Source of the DNA: Zeimonas sp046347945 | GTDB lineage: Bacteria > Pseudomonadota > Gammaproteobacteria > Burkholderiales > Burkholderiaceae_E | NCBI GenBank assembly: GCA_046347945.1 | Contig: JAXMFB010000004.1 | Coordinates: 1 to 64,000 of the forward strand | DNA length: 64,000 nucleotides | Direction of reading: 5' to 3' | Shown: positions 54,939 through 64,000 of the stretch, one piece after another | Layout: every line of letters begins with the position of its first letter | Position numbering within the stretch: the first letter of the stretch is position 1 | Notes under the pieces: generated by a model | Seen by the model: only the letters and a program-made list of their open reading frames with translations | Told to the model about the DNA's origin: nothing | Databases searched by the model: none | Translations under genes and position numbers: made by a program

Positions 54939-57900
54939 CTACTTCAGCGACAGGTCGACGCGGGAAACGGGCGGCGCACTGCGGGGCGCAGTCGCCGCAG
55001 CGGCGGCCGGCGCGGCGGCGGCCGGCGCAGCGGCGGCCTGCGCTGCCTCGGGCGCAGCGCCCGGCTGCGTGCCCGCCGCACTGCCGGCCGCGACGCTGCG
55101 GTCTGCGCCGCCCAGCTTCGGCGACACGATGAACATGCGCTCGCCGGGCACCTTGCCCGTTTCGACCAGCCAGTCCTTCACATGCTGCGCGCGCTCATTG
55201 GCCAATGCGGTCAGCTCGGCGTCGCTCGCTTCGATGTGCGCGAGCATCATGCGCTCCATCTCCGCGGGAGGCTGCGACTTCACCAGGCCGATCACGTTGC
55301 GCGGCTTGTCGAACTTCGCGGCGCGCCACGCCATCTCGAGGTACTTCGGGTATTCCTGCGGATCGACCTGCACCTTGTCGACGGCCGCGACGTCGCCGCC
55401 GCTGCCCACTGTTTCCTTCAGTTTCTGCGCCTTCACCGCCCTGAGCAACGCGAGGTGGCGAAGCGCCTCCCGGTCAGCGGCAGGGTCGGCGCGTCCGGAC
55501 AGGTCGAGCTTCAGGCCCGGCCGGTCGTTCAGCGCCTTCGCCACCGCTTCGAGCTTCTTGCGCGCGGGCGCGTCGAGCTCGGGGTTGCCCGGCTCGAAGC
55601 CTACCCACGACAACTCGGCGCCGCTGGCGCCGACCAGGTTCGCGATCAGCGTGAACGGCGCGGTGACCGCCTTGACGATCAGGTTGACGATGATCCGCAG
55701 CACGATGCCGCCGATGCTGAACTGCGGATCGTCGAGCGAGCCGCTGATCGGCAGGTTCACGTCGATCACGCCGTTGCGATCCTTCAGCAGCGATACCGCG
55801 AACAGCACCGGCAGCTTGATTGCGTTCGGGCTGTCGACCTTGTCGCCGAAGGTCAGCTGGTCGAGCACGATGTTGTTCTCGGCGGTGAGCTGCCGGTTCT
55901 CGACCTTGTAGGCGACTTTGGCCGACAGCTTGCCCTTCTCGATGCCGTAGCCGACGTACTTGCCGGAGTACGGCGACAGTCGTGGCAGGTCGATGTCGCT
56001 GGCGTTGGCCGTCAGGTCGAGGAACAACGGATCGGCCAGCGGGTTCACCTTGCCGAGGACCTCGACGCTGCCGGTGTGGTCGATCCGCCCGCGCAGCTCC
56101 AGGTCGCCGGCCTGGCCGGGCGTGATCTGCGAGATCTGCCCGTTCATGCCGGTCAGGTTGGCCGAGTAGTTCGGCCTGACGAAGAAGTCGCTGAAGTCGA
56201 TGTTGCCGTTGACCAGCCGCACGCCGCCCACGCGCAGGTTGCGCGCGGGCGCCGGCGCCGCCGCCGGCGGACCCAATGCGACGGTGCGCGAGCGCGAGTC
56301 GGCGTCGGGCGCCGGCGTCGCCATGCCCGGCATCGCTCCGACGGCGGCGTCGTCGACGCGCGACGGGGCCGGCGTCGTCGCGGGCTTTGCAGCGGCCGCT
56401 GCCTTGGCCGGCGCGCCCTCGCCCGGCTTGGGCGCCGAGCGATCGACGAGGATTTCGCGCAGGTTCAGGCGGCCCTCGGCGTTCAGGATCACGCGCGCGT
56501 AGAAGTCCTCGAGCGCGATGCTGCCGACGTCGACCTTCAGCGGCTCCGAAGCGAAGTCGACCTGGTCGAAGGCGAGCGACTTCCACCGCAGCAGGTCGTC
56601 GTTCGCTTCCTTGGAGACCGCCGCGAAATCGGCGACCGAGGCCCGGCCCTTCCAGGTCACCTGCGGCGCGCCACGCTGGGGAACGGAGAAGCGCAGGCTG
56701 CCGTCGGCGCTCACCGAGCCGCTCGAGACCAGCGCGTTGACGTAGTCGGTGAAATAGGGCTGCAGCGGCACGATGACCAGGTTGCGCGCGGCCACGCGCA
56801 GGGCGCCGGCGAGGGGCTTGATGCCGACGTCGCCGGCCACCGACAGCGTGCCGCGGCGATCGACCCGCGCGCTCACCTCCACCCTGGCGGGCGGTGCGCG
56901 ATCGACGGTCGACAGCTTGCTCGCGCCCACGTCGATCGCCTGGACGCGCAGGTTGGCCGCCTTGCCGCCGCGCTCGTCCTCGACGCCGACGCCGAAGCCG
57001 CCGATCGCGAGCCTGTCCAGCGTGAGCGCCCAGTCGGCCGCTGCCCCGCTCGCGTCGGGCGCCGGGCGGGCCGGCTCGGGCTTCGCATCGGCGGGCTTCG
57101 CGGCGCCCCCGTCGGCAAGCACCAGCCGCTGCAGGTTCAGGCGCGCATCGCCGTCGCGACGCACCAGCAGCTGGCCGCCCTTCGTCGCCAGCGTGCCGAG
57201 CGCGACCTTGCGCTGTGCGACGTCGACCGACACGCCGTCGAGATCGAGCTGCGGCAGCGACAGCAGCGTGCGCTGGTCCCAGCGCTGGCGCAGCGACAGG
57301 TCGGCGAGCCTGGCCGAACCCTCCTCGACGCGAATCGCCGGATCAGCGCCGCCCTTCGAAGGCGTGACGCGCACCCGCGCATCGAGTGCGAGCTTGCCGG
57401 TCGCATCGACCGCCAGCCTGGGCTCGGCGATCCACCACCACTTCTCGATCTGCACGTCGGACACCTGCGCCTTCGCGTCCACCGCCGCGTCGCGCCACGA
57501 CGCGGTGCCCGCCGCCTTCACGCGCTCGCCGCCGTCCAGCCCGAACGCCAGCTCGAAGTCTGCGGCCACGGCGGGATCGCTGACCAGCTTGCGCACCGTC
57601 GCCTCGATCGCGCCGGCATTCACGCGCAGCGGCTTCGGCTGGAATTGCGCGTCGTCGAACGCGAGCTTGCCGCCGGTGACGACGATCTCGTCGATGCCCC
57701 ACTGCGGAGCGGCCGCGGCCGCAGGCACTGCGGCGGCGGGGGCCGGCGCGGCTGCCGTTCCAGCGGAGGCTGGCGTCGCAGGTGCTGCCGTCGCGGAGAC
57801 AGGAGCCGACGTCGAGGGCCTCGCCGGCGCCGCAGCGCCCGGGCCGCGGCCGCGCTCGATCGCCGCGAGCACCGGTTCGAGGAACCTGCGCTGCCCCGGC

Positions 57901-58985
57901 GCCCGCTGCACCGCAACCACCGGCGCGTTCACGGTGACCCGGCCGATCGTGTATCGATTGGCCGGCCATTCCAGCGAGACCGGATCGGCAGCGACCGACT
58001 CGGCGGCGAACAGCGATGCGCCACCGGGCTGGCGCACGTCGATCGACGCGAGCTTCGCATTGCCGGTGACCGAAATCGACGGCGCCGCGCCGACGGCCTG
58101 CGAAAACGCCACCTTCAGCGCGGTGTCGAGCCGCGCGGACCGGATTTCGATCGGCAGCGCCACCGGCGAATAGCCGACGAAGCGCGTGAGGTCGATGCCG
58201 TCGAGGTCGACGTCGATCGTCGACTCGTGCGTCGGGCTGAACGGCAGCGACCGGCCGTCGAGCTCGAAGGCGGCGCCGTTGACCGACGCCCGCAGGCTGG
58301 GCTCGACGTACACCTTCTCGTCGACCGGCAGGCTCGAGACGAACGGCACGCGCAGGGCGAACGGCGCCACCTCGTGCCGCACTCCGAGTTCTGCGTCATC
58401 GAACACGAAGCGCCCGTCGTCGATCACGATGTTGGCCACCGAGAAGCGCGGCGTCGGCCCGGGCTCGGGCGGCGGCGGCCTCGCCGCCCACTTGTCGAGC
58501 AGGTCCTGGATGCTCGAGCGGCCCTGCGCATCGCGCGCCAGGTGCACGCGCGGCTGCTTCAGCGAGACCGACGACAGCACCGGCGCCAGCCGGTACAGCG
58601 AGCGCCACGACGCGTCGGCCTCCAGCTGCGAGAAGCCGGCGAACTCGGTGCCGCCGGCGGGCTCGGCCACGCTGAAGTCGTGAACGCGCAGGACCAGCGT
58701 GAACGGATTGAACTCGATACGCCCGATCGACACCGGACGCGACAGCTCGGCCGACAGCCGCCCGGCGAGCTGGCCCTGCGCGACGCGCGGCACCACGACG
58801 AAGCCGAGCAGCGCATACAGCCCCAGCAACGCGAGCACGACGAGCAGCGCCCGCAGCCCGCGACGCGGGCGGCGCGACGTGGGGGGCACGACGGTTGCCG
58901 CCGCAGGCGGCGTGCCGGCCGGCGCGCCCGGCGACGCGGCGGCGGGCTGTCCCGCCGTGGCCGGGCCTTCTGCGTCGCCGCCCAT
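54939..58985 (-). CDS. Giant DUF748 AsmA-like envelope protein
   Basis: A 1,348-residue protein. It has an N-terminal Pro/Ala-rich leader (1-35), one membrane helix (about 43-65, LRALLVVLALLGLYALLGFV), then a very long periplasmic domain with repeating beta-strand segments. The C-terminal region has DRNGVIDVNLPISGSLDDP and LIANLVGASGAELSWVGFEPG, hallmarks of DUF748, then a domain like OmpA (FEPGNPELDAPARKKLEAVA). Such proteins resemble AsmA/YhdP lipid-bridge proteins. It lies 9 nt after tldD. Its end is only 3 bp from that of the opposing SDR. Confidence 0.85.
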   Translation of the reverse strand: MGGDAEGPATAGQPAAASPGAPAGTPPAAATVVPPTSRRPRRGLRALLVVLALLGLYALLGFVVVPRVAQGQLAGRLSAELSRPVSIGRIEFNPFTLVLRVHDFSVAEPAGGTEFAGFSQLEADASWRSLYRLAPVLSSVSLKQPRVHLARDAQGRSSIQDLLDKWAARPPPPEPGPTPRFSVANIVIDDGRFVFDDAELGVRHEVAPFALRVPFVSSLPVDEKVYVEPSLRASVNGAAFELDGRSLPFSPTHESTIDVDLDGIDLTRFVGYSPVALPIEIRSARLDTALKVAFSQAVGAAPSISVTGNAKLASIDVRQPGGASLFAAESVAADPVSLEWPANRYTIGRVTVNAPVVAVQRAPGQRRFLEPVLAAIERGRGPGAAAPARPSTSAPVSATAAPATPASAGTAAAPAPAAAVPAAAAAPQWGIDEIVVTGGKLAFDDAQFQPKPLRVNAGAIEATVRKLVSDPAVAADFELAFGLDGGERVKAAGTASWRDAAVDAKAQVSDVQIEKWWWIAEPRLAVDATGKLALDARVRVTPSKGGADPAIRVEEGSARLADLSLRQRWDQRTLLSLPQLDLDGVSVDVAQRKVALGTLATKGGQLLVRRDGDARLNLQRLVLADGGAAKPADAKPEPARPAPDASGAAADWALTLDRLAIGGFGVGVEDERGGKAANLRVQAIDVGASKLSTVDRAPPARVEVSARVDRRGTLSVAGDVGIKPLAGALRVAARNLVIVPLQPYFTDYVNALVSSGSVSADGSLRFSVPQRGAPQVTWKGRASVADFAAVSKEANDDLLRWKSLAFDQVDFASEPLKVDVGSIALEDFYARVILNAEGRLNLREILVDRSAPKPGEGAPAKAAAAAKPATTPAPSRVDDAAVGAMPGMATPAPDADSRSRTVALGPPAAAPAPARNLRVGGVRLVNGNIDFSDFFVRPNYSANLTGMNGQISQITPGQAGDLELRGRIDHTGSVEVLGKVNPLADPLFLDLTANASDIDLPRLSPYSGKYVGYGIEKGKLSAKVAYKVENRQLTAENNIVLDQLTFGDKVDSPNAIKLPVLFAVSLLKDRNGVIDVNLPISGSLDDPQFSIGGIVLRIIVNLIVKAVTAPFTLIANLVGASGAELSWVGFEPGNPELDAPARKKLEAVAKALNDRPGLKLDLSGRADPAADREALRHLALLRAVKAQKLKETVGSGGDVAAVDKVQVDPQEYPKYLEMAWRAAKFDKPRNVIGLVKSQPPAEMERMMLAHIEASDAELTALANERAQHVKDWLVETGKVPGERMFIVSPKLGGADRSVAAGSAAGTQPGAAPEAAQAAAAPAAAAPAAAAATAPRSAPPVSRVDLSLK

Positions 58986-58994
58986 CGTCGTGCC

Positions 58995-60464
58995 CTAGGC
59001 CGTCCCGCCGACGGTGAGCGCCTCGATCCGCAGCGTCGGCTGGCCGACGCCGACCGGCACGCTCTGGCCGTCCTTGCCGCACACGCCGATGCCCGCATCG
59101 AGCTGCATGTCGTTGCCGATCATCGTGACGCGCGTGAGCGCATCGGGCCCGTTGCCGATGATCGTGGCGCCCTTGACCGGGTATTGCAGCTTGCCGTTCT
59201 CGACCCACCACGCCTCGGACGCCGAGAACACGAACTTGCCGTTGGTGATGTCGACCTGCCCGCCGCCGAAGTTCACCGCATAGAGCCCGCGATCGACCGA
59301 CGCGATGATCTCCGCCGGATCGCGTTGCCCGTCGAGCATGTAGGTGTTGGTCATCCGCGGCATCGGCAGGTGGGCGAACGACTCGCGCCGGCCATTGCCG
59401 GTGACCGGCACCTTCATCAGTCGCGCATTGAGCGTGTCCTGCAGGTAGCCCTTGAGGACACCGTCCTCGATCAGCACGTTGCGCTGCGACGGATTGCCTT
59501 CGTCGTCGATGTTCAGCGACCCGCGACGATCCGGCAGCGTGCCGTCGTCGACGACGGTGACGCCCTTGCTCGCCACGCGCTGCCCGATCCGGCCGGCGAA
59601 CACCGACGAGCGCTTGCGATTGAAATCGCCCTCGAGCCCGTGCCCGACCGCCTCGTGCAGCAGCACGCCGGGCCAGCCCGGGCCAAGCACGACCGTCATC
59701 GTTCCGGCCGGCGCGGGCCGCGCGTCGAGGTTGGTGAGGGCCGAGCGCACCGCCTCGTCGACGTAGCGCTCGAGCCGCGCGTCGTCGAAGTAACCGAGGT
59801 CGAAGCGGCCGCCGCCGCCGCTGTGTCCCTGCTCGCGACGACCGCCCTGCTCGGCGATCACGGTCATCGAGACGCGCACCAGCGGCCGCACGTCCGCGGC
59901 GATCCGCCCGTCCGAGCGCGCCACCAGCACCACGTCGTACTCGGCAGCGAGACCGGCCATCACCTGCCGGATGCGCGGATCCCGGGCGCGCGCCATCCGC
60001 TCGGCGCGCTCGAGGAGCGCGACCTTGGCGGCGGCGTCCAGGCGCGGGATCGGGTCGTCGGCGCGGTAGAGCGACCGCCCTGCGGCCGGGGCCAGCACGC
60101 CGGCGACCTTGACGCGCCCCGCGCCGCGCGACGCGATCGTGCGCGCCGCCCGCGCCGCGGACATCAGTGCGTCGGCGCCGATCACGTCGGAGTACGCGAA
60201 CGCGGTCTTGTCGCCCGACACCGCGCGCACGCCGACGCCCTGGTCGATCGAGAAGCTGCCGGACTTGACGATGCCTTCCTCGAGGCTCCAGCCCTCGCTG
60301 CGCGTGAACTGGAAATACAGGTCGGCATAGTCGACCCGGTGGCGGAAGATCTCGGACAACGCGGCCCCGAGGTGCGTCTCGTCGAGCCCATAGGGCTCGA
60401 GCAGCACCGATCGCGCGATCGCGAGGTGCTCGAAGGGGGGTTCTGCAGGCTTCATCCCGGACAT
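58995..60464 (-). CDS. tldD: Metalloprotease TldD
   Basis: A 489-residue protein. The zinc motif HEAVGH is in GVLLHEAVGHGLEGDFNRK; GRRESFAHLPMPRMTNTYML and FGGGQVDITNGKFVFSASEA are signatures. The C-terminus ends LRIEALTVGGTA, as in E. coli TldD. With TldE (not in this window) it degrades small peptides and matures microcin-type peptides. The start is read at 60464, one base past the nitrilase stop; ATG 60455 is an alternative. Confidence 0.95.
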   Translation of the reverse strand: MSGMKPAEPPFEHLAIARSVLLEPYGLDETHLGAALSEIFRHRVDYADLYFQFTRSEGWSLEEGIVKSGSFSIDQGVGVRAVSGDKTAFAYSDVIGADALMSAARAARTIASRGAGRVKVAGVLAPAAGRSLYRADDPIPRLDAAAKVALLERAERMARARDPRIRQVMAGLAAEYDVVLVARSDGRIAADVRPLVRVSMTVIAEQGGRREQGHSGGGGRFDLGYFDDARLERYVDEAVRSALTNLDARPAPAGTMTVVLGPGWPGVLLHEAVGHGLEGDFNRKRSSVFAGRIGQRVASKGVTVVDDGTLPDRRGSLNIDDEGNPSQRNVLIEDGVLKGYLQDTLNARLMKVPVTGNGRRESFAHLPMPRMTNTYMLDGQRDPAEIIASVDRGLYAVNFGGGQVDITNGKFVFSASEAWWVENGKLQYPVKGATIIGNGPDALTRVTMIGNDMQLDAGIGVCGKDGQSVPVGVGQPTLRIEALTVGGTA

Positions 60465-60465
60465 G

Positions 60466-61338
60466 CTACATGACGCGATGCGACAGCGCGGGAAGACCCG
60501 ACCGCAACTGCCGCAGGCGGGCGCGGGCCACCTCGCCGACCACCACGCCCTCGCCGTCGTCGGCCCGCATCGCGACGACTTCGCCCCACGGATCGACCAG
60601 CATCGAGTGGCCCCAGGTCCGCCTGCCGTTCTCGTGCTGGCCTCCCTGCGCGGGCGCCAGCAGGTAGCACTGGTTCTCGATCGCGCGCGCGCGCAGCAGC
60701 ACCTCCCAGTGCGCGTTGCCGGTGGTCCACGTGAACGCCGAAGGCACCAGCATGAGGTCCGCGGGCGCCAGCGCGCGATAGAGCTCGGGAAAGCGCAGGT
60801 CGTAGCAGACCGACAGACCGACGCGCCAGGTCGCCGGGGGCGCACCGGGCGACTCGAGGTCGAACACCGTCGGCGTGCGCCCCGGCGCGATGGTCGCGGC
60901 CTCGTCGAAGCGCTCGCTGCCGTTGTCGAAGCCGAACAGGTGGATCTTGTCGTACCGCGCCACACGGTGGCCGTCGGGACCGTAGACCAGCGTGCTGTTG
61001 AGCACCTTGCCGGGATTGGCGCTCGCCAGCGGCAGCGTGCCGCCGACCAGCCAGATGCCGTGCGCCGCCGCCTGTCCCGACAGGAACGACTGCAGCGGCC
61101 CGCTGCCGTCGGCCTCGCGGATCGACAGCTTGTCCCGGTCGCTGCGCCCGAGCAGCACGAAGTACTCGGGGAGCGCGACCAGCCGCGCGCCGGCCGCCGC
61201 CGCCTCGCCGATGAGTTGCTCGGCGCGGGCCAGGTTCTCCGACACGTTGGTGGCCGATACCATCTGCACGGCCGCGACGCGCAGCGTCGGCTCGGCCACC
61301 GCCGCCGTCGTGCCCGTCGCCTTTCTCGCCTGCGTCAT
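60466..61338 (-). CDS. Nitrilase-superfamily carbon-nitrogen hydrolase (Nit1-like)
   Basis: A 290-residue protein. The catalytic triad is Glu58 (LPEYFVLLG), Lys131 (YDKIHLFG) and Cys178 (SVCYDLRFPELYR). It is nearest to the Nit1/NitFhit group, which removes damaged glutathione forms (deaminated glutathione). It is the second gene of yhdP-nitrilase-tldD-DUF748; its stop lies next to the tldD start. Confidence 0.9.
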   Translation of the reverse strand: MTQARKATGTTAAVAEPTLRVAAVQMVSATNVSENLARAEQLIGEAAAAGARLVALPEYFVLLGRSDRDKLSIREADGSGPLQSFLSGQAAAHGIWLVGGTLPLASANPGKVLNSTLVYGPDGHRVARYDKIHLFGFDNGSERFDEAATIAPGRTPTVFDLESPGAPPATWRVGLSVCYDLRFPELYRALAPADLMLVPSAFTWTTGNAHWEVLLRARAIENQCYLLAPAQGGQHENGRRTWGHSMLVDPWGEVVAMRADDGEGVVVGEVARARLRQLRSGLPALSHRVM

Positions 61339-61354
61339 GCGTGTCTCCCGGGAA

Positions 61355-64000
61355 TCATGGGGCGGTCGGCGCGGGCGCCGCCGCCGGTCGCCGCGAGCGA
61401 TCGGTCACCTGCGGATCGCTCCACGGCCCGCTGACGTCGTACTCGTAGGCGAACAGCTGCTGCAGCGGCTCGCGCAGCGCCATCTGCGCGACCAGCGAGC
61501 CGAGGCCGATCGCCGGGTTGGCCAATGCCGCATAGGCGAGCGAAGCCAGCGCGGCGTTGAGTTCGGGGCGGACTTCGACCCGCAGCGACTGCGTCTCGGC
61601 CGCGATGTCGGCCTGACCGCTGATGCGGACCTGCGCCGCGACACCGCGCATCTCGAAGTTCTCGGTGTACGCAATGCCGCCGTCGATACGCGCGTTGCCG
61701 TTGATGCGGTCGAACGCGAAGCCTTCGGCGAACACGTCGCGGAAATCGAGCGCCAGCCGGCGACGCAACGACTGGAGGCTCAGCACGCCGATCAGCTTGG
61801 CGATGCCCGGATCGGACTTGAGGAACTGGCCCTTGCCCATGTCGATCGACAACTCGCCGTCCAGGCTGCGGTAGTCGAGCCGCATCGGCGAGCCCACCCA
61901 ACGAACCTGCCCGTTCAATCGCCCGGTACCGCCGCGTACGGTGTTCGGGAAGCCGAACAGCGCGAGCAACGCGCCGGCATCGCCCATCTGCAACTCGAAG
62001 TCCATCGCCGTCGCGCGCTTGACCACGCCGGGCCGGGTCTGCCAGCTGCCGCTGGCGGTCAGCGTGGCGGCCGGATTGCGGATGCGCAGCTTCTTCAACT
62101 GCCACACCGGCGCGGCCGCGCTGCCGGTGTTCATCGCCTCGAGCTCGAGCGCGCCGAGCCGGCGATCGTTCAGGATCAGCTCTTCGGCAGCGACGTCGAG
62201 CGCCGGCAATGCCTCGGGCGTGGTATCGAGCAGCGTCTCGAAGTCGTCGATCCGGTCACGCGGGATCTCGAGCCTCGCGAAGCGCGCGACCAGCGCGCCC
62301 TGCGTCTCGCCCGGGCCGGCCTGGCGCCAGTTGAAGTAGCCGTCGATCTCGCGGGCATGGATGTTCGCGCGCCAGAAGCCGTCGGCGCGCGAGGCGCCGA
62401 GCACCACGTCGTGCAGCGACTTGCCGGCGACGCCCACCGAGCCGGCGACGAGCGAAACCGTGTCGGGCAGCAGCGAGAAGCCCTCGCCCGCGCCGGCGCG
62501 CGGCCGGGCCAGCCACTCGTCGCCGAGCAGGGCGTTCCAGGCGTCGAGGTCGATGTGCGGCGTCCTGAGCAGCACCGCGAAGCCGCGATCGGGCAGCGTC
62601 GGCGCGTCGGCCAGCGCGAACGCCCCGCGCCGCACCGTGAGCTGCTGCGAGCCCGCGTCGCGCTCGCGCTCGAACACGAGGCGCACGTCGTCGCGCAGCG
62701 CGACGGTGAGCGTGTCGCGCGCCGGCCGCTCGCCGGGCGAGGCCGCCGGCACCGGCCGCGACTCGATCCGCAGCGGCCACCTGGCCTCCGCGGCCTTGCC
62801 GAACGGCGCGGGCAACGCGCTCGACAGTCCTTCGAGGTCGGAGGTGACGACGAGCGTCGCGGCGCGCCGGCGCACGTCGACCTCGGCGCGATACGGCGCC
62901 GACCCCGCGAGCCGCCGTGTCAGCGCGTTGTCGACCAGCCGGACGATCCCCTCGGCCGGCATCGTTCCCTGCGCGCGCAGGACGAAGCGCCCGGGCTCGG
63001 GCGTGTCTCCGTCGACGCTCACCGGCCCGCCGAGCAGCCTCGCGGTCAGCGATCGCAGGGCCAGCCGGCTCTCGGTGAACTCGAGCCGGCCCGCCACGCC
63101 CTCGAAGCGCGGCAGCGTCCGGTCGAGCGACAGGTCGTTGCCGGCGAGCACGACGCTGCCGCGCACCCGCGTCGCGTCGATGTCCTCGAGCGGCATCTCG
63201 AACGCCAGCTGCAGCGTCGCGCTCCCGCCGATCGCGACGTCGCGGGTGAAGTCGTCGATCCGCGTGAGCAGCGGGCTCTCGTTGACGAAGCGCACCATGT
63301 CGCGGGCCGGGCCCTGCCCGCCGCCCTGGATGCGCAGCAGCGGATCGCGGAACTCGGCGATGCGCGCCGTGGTCTGCGTCAGCGCGACGTCCCAGACGCG
63401 GCCTGTGCGGACGTCGATCTCCATGCCCGCGCGCTCGAAACGCAGGTGCCCCTGGATGCGGTCGATCGCCGGCCAGCCGGGCCCGTAGGCGAGCGTCGCG
63501 TCCGCCAGCGTCGCCTCGACCCGGAACTCGCCGGTCGACGGGTCGCGATACGGGAAGTCGGCGAGATCGCCTGCCAGCACGAAGCGCACGTCGTCCGAGC
63601 GGCCGGCGCGCACGGACTCGCGCACCCAGTCCCGGACCTTCGCAGGAATCTCCAGCGGCAGGTAGCGCGCGGTGCGCGCTGCGTCGGCGCGCTGGAGACT
63701 GCCCTTCAGATCGACCAGCCCGGCGCCCTTGCCGCCGCTGCGGTAGCGGCCGCTGACTTCGCCGCTGGCATCGGCATTGGCGAAGCGGAAGGCCTCGATG
63801 GTCAGGTCGACCGACGGCGCAGCACGGGCCGTCGGCGCCGGCGCGAGCGTCCAGCTGGCCTGCGCGTCGAGTCGGTCGAGCGGCACCTCGGGCTCGGCGA
63901 ACAGGCCCGGGAAACGCAGGACCACCGCCTGGCCGTGCAGTTGCACGCGTCCCCCGTGCTCGGTGAGCCGGGCGCTGCCGGAGACGTTGGCGAAGCCCGG
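61355..64000 (-). CDS. yhdP: YhdP, AsmA-like envelope lipid-transport protein (5' end outside)
   Basis: At least 881 C-terminal residues are present and the frame stays open to the right edge, so the gene continues beyond 64000. It shows the DUF3971/AsmA-like region (DFPYRDPSTGEFRVEA, IDRIQGHLRFERAGMEIDV) and the C-terminal part with IAKLIGVLSLQSLRRRLALDF and FGFPNTVRGGTGRLNGQV. YhdP bridges the periplasm and moves phospholipids to the outer membrane. It ends 16 nt before the nitrilase gene. Confidence 0.93.
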   Translation of the reverse strand, partial: PGFANVSGSARLTEHGGRVQLHGQAVVLRFPGLFAEPEVPLDRLDAQASWTLAPAPTARAAPSVDLTIEAFRFANADASGEVSGRYRSGGKGAGLVDLKGSLQRADAARTARYLPLEIPAKVRDWVRESVRAGRSDDVRFVLAGDLADFPYRDPSTGEFRVEATLADATLAYGPGWPAIDRIQGHLRFERAGMEIDVRTGRVWDVALTQTTARIAEFRDPLLRIQGGGQGPARDMVRFVNESPLLTRIDDFTRDVAIGGSATLQLAFEMPLEDIDATRVRGSVVLAGNDLSLDRTLPRFEGVAGRLEFTESRLALRSLTARLLGGPVSVDGDTPEPGRFVLRAQGTMPAEGIVRLVDNALTRRLAGSAPYRAEVDVRRRAATLVVTSDLEGLSSALPAPFGKAAEARWPLRIESRPVPAASPGERPARDTLTVALRDDVRLVFERERDAGSQQLTVRRGAFALADAPTLPDRGFAVLLRTPHIDLDAWNALLGDEWLARPRAGAGEGFSLLPDTVSLVAGSVGVAGKSLHDVVLGASRADGFWRANIHAREIDGYFNWRQAGPGETQGALVARFARLEIPRDRIDDFETLLDTTPEALPALDVAAEELILNDRRLGALELEAMNTGSAAAPVWQLKKLRIRNPAATLTASGSWQTRPGVVKRATAMDFELQMGDAGALLALFGFPNTVRGGTGRLNGQVRWVGSPMRLDYRSLDGELSIDMGKGQFLKSDPGIAKLIGVLSLQSLRRRLALDFRDVFAEGFAFDRINGNARIDGGIAYTENFEMRGVAAQVRISGQADIAAETQSLRVEVRPELNAALASLAYAALANPAIGLGSLVAQMALREPLQQLFAYEYDVSGPWSDPQVTDRSRRPAAAPAPTAP

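Noticed and set aside
55182..60473. A plus-strand open frame of 1,763 codons opposite DUF748 and tldD
   Set aside because: It is an antisense shadow in very GC-rich DNA: Arg/Asp/Val/His-biased composition and no ribosome site, while both genes on the other strand match known families.

Overview
The window is very GC-rich, densely packed chromosomal DNA with almost only core housekeeping genes. Gene content points to a betaproteobacterium, most likely Burkholderiales. Clues are a YajC beginning (M)FISSAYAQ, a cytochrome b561 and cytochrome c' pair, an H-P-T glycine-cleavage operon behind a tandem glycine riboswitch, a minor-pilin operon of the fimT-pilV-pilW-pilX-pilY1-pilE type, glcDEF and an aap amino-acid transporter. 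I saw no insertion sequence, prophage, integrase or CRISPR array. The strain or species cannot be named from the sequence alone.

Layout. 1-1100: the 5' part of a K+/H+ antiporter gene, a small exported Ala/Pro-rich protein and tRNA-Leu(CAA). 1105-3694: a coupled FAD reductase and CFA-type methyltransferase pair that resembles the TmsA/TmsB enzymes of 10-methyl fatty-acid synthesis. 3754-10596: queA-tgt, yajC-secD-secF, cytochrome b561 and cytochrome c'. 10741-15558: purB (with a compensated double frameshift), a YibF-like GST, and a nudJ-mnmA-lipoprotein operon. 15690-20579: the pntAA-pntAB-(small membrane protein)-pntB operon, a frameshifted marC, and small envelope genes. 20584-28744: the minor pilin operon, with pilY1 broken by three single-base deletions. 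28857-34208: glcDEF (glcE frameshifted) under a sigma-54 activator gene. 34209-34681: a compact regulatory module of twin palindromes, a sigma-54 promoter and a 93-aa exported protein. 34741-38620: an alcohol dehydrogenase and an MgtA-like P-type ATPase. 38709-43630: the glycine riboswitch and gcvHPT. 43740-47800: aapJQMP. 47846-52044: a D-lactate-dehydrogenase-like enzyme, a cobalamin adenosyltransferase, a cyclic-nucleotide-binding protein, and aroG behind a Phe/Tyr leader-peptide attenuator. 52045-54935: a FUSC protein and an SDR. 54939-64000: DUF748, tldD, nitrilase and yhdP (the 5' end of yhdP lies outside).

Most interesting. (1) The aroG leader encodes a 28-residue peptide with seven aromatic residues in eight positions, followed by an intrinsic terminator; its promoter appears to start transcription at the peptide's own ATG. 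(2) A divergent sigma-54 activator appears to have twin 10-bp palindromes filling its own promoter spacer and sitting upstream of a near-consensus -24/-12 promoter for a small exported protein of unknown function. (3) The TmsA/TmsB-like pair suggests methyl-branched fatty acids in a betaproteobacterium. (4) Seven single-base G/C indels in four genes (purB, marC, pilY1, glcE) suggest assembly or sequencing error, and the affected genes should be read with that in mind.
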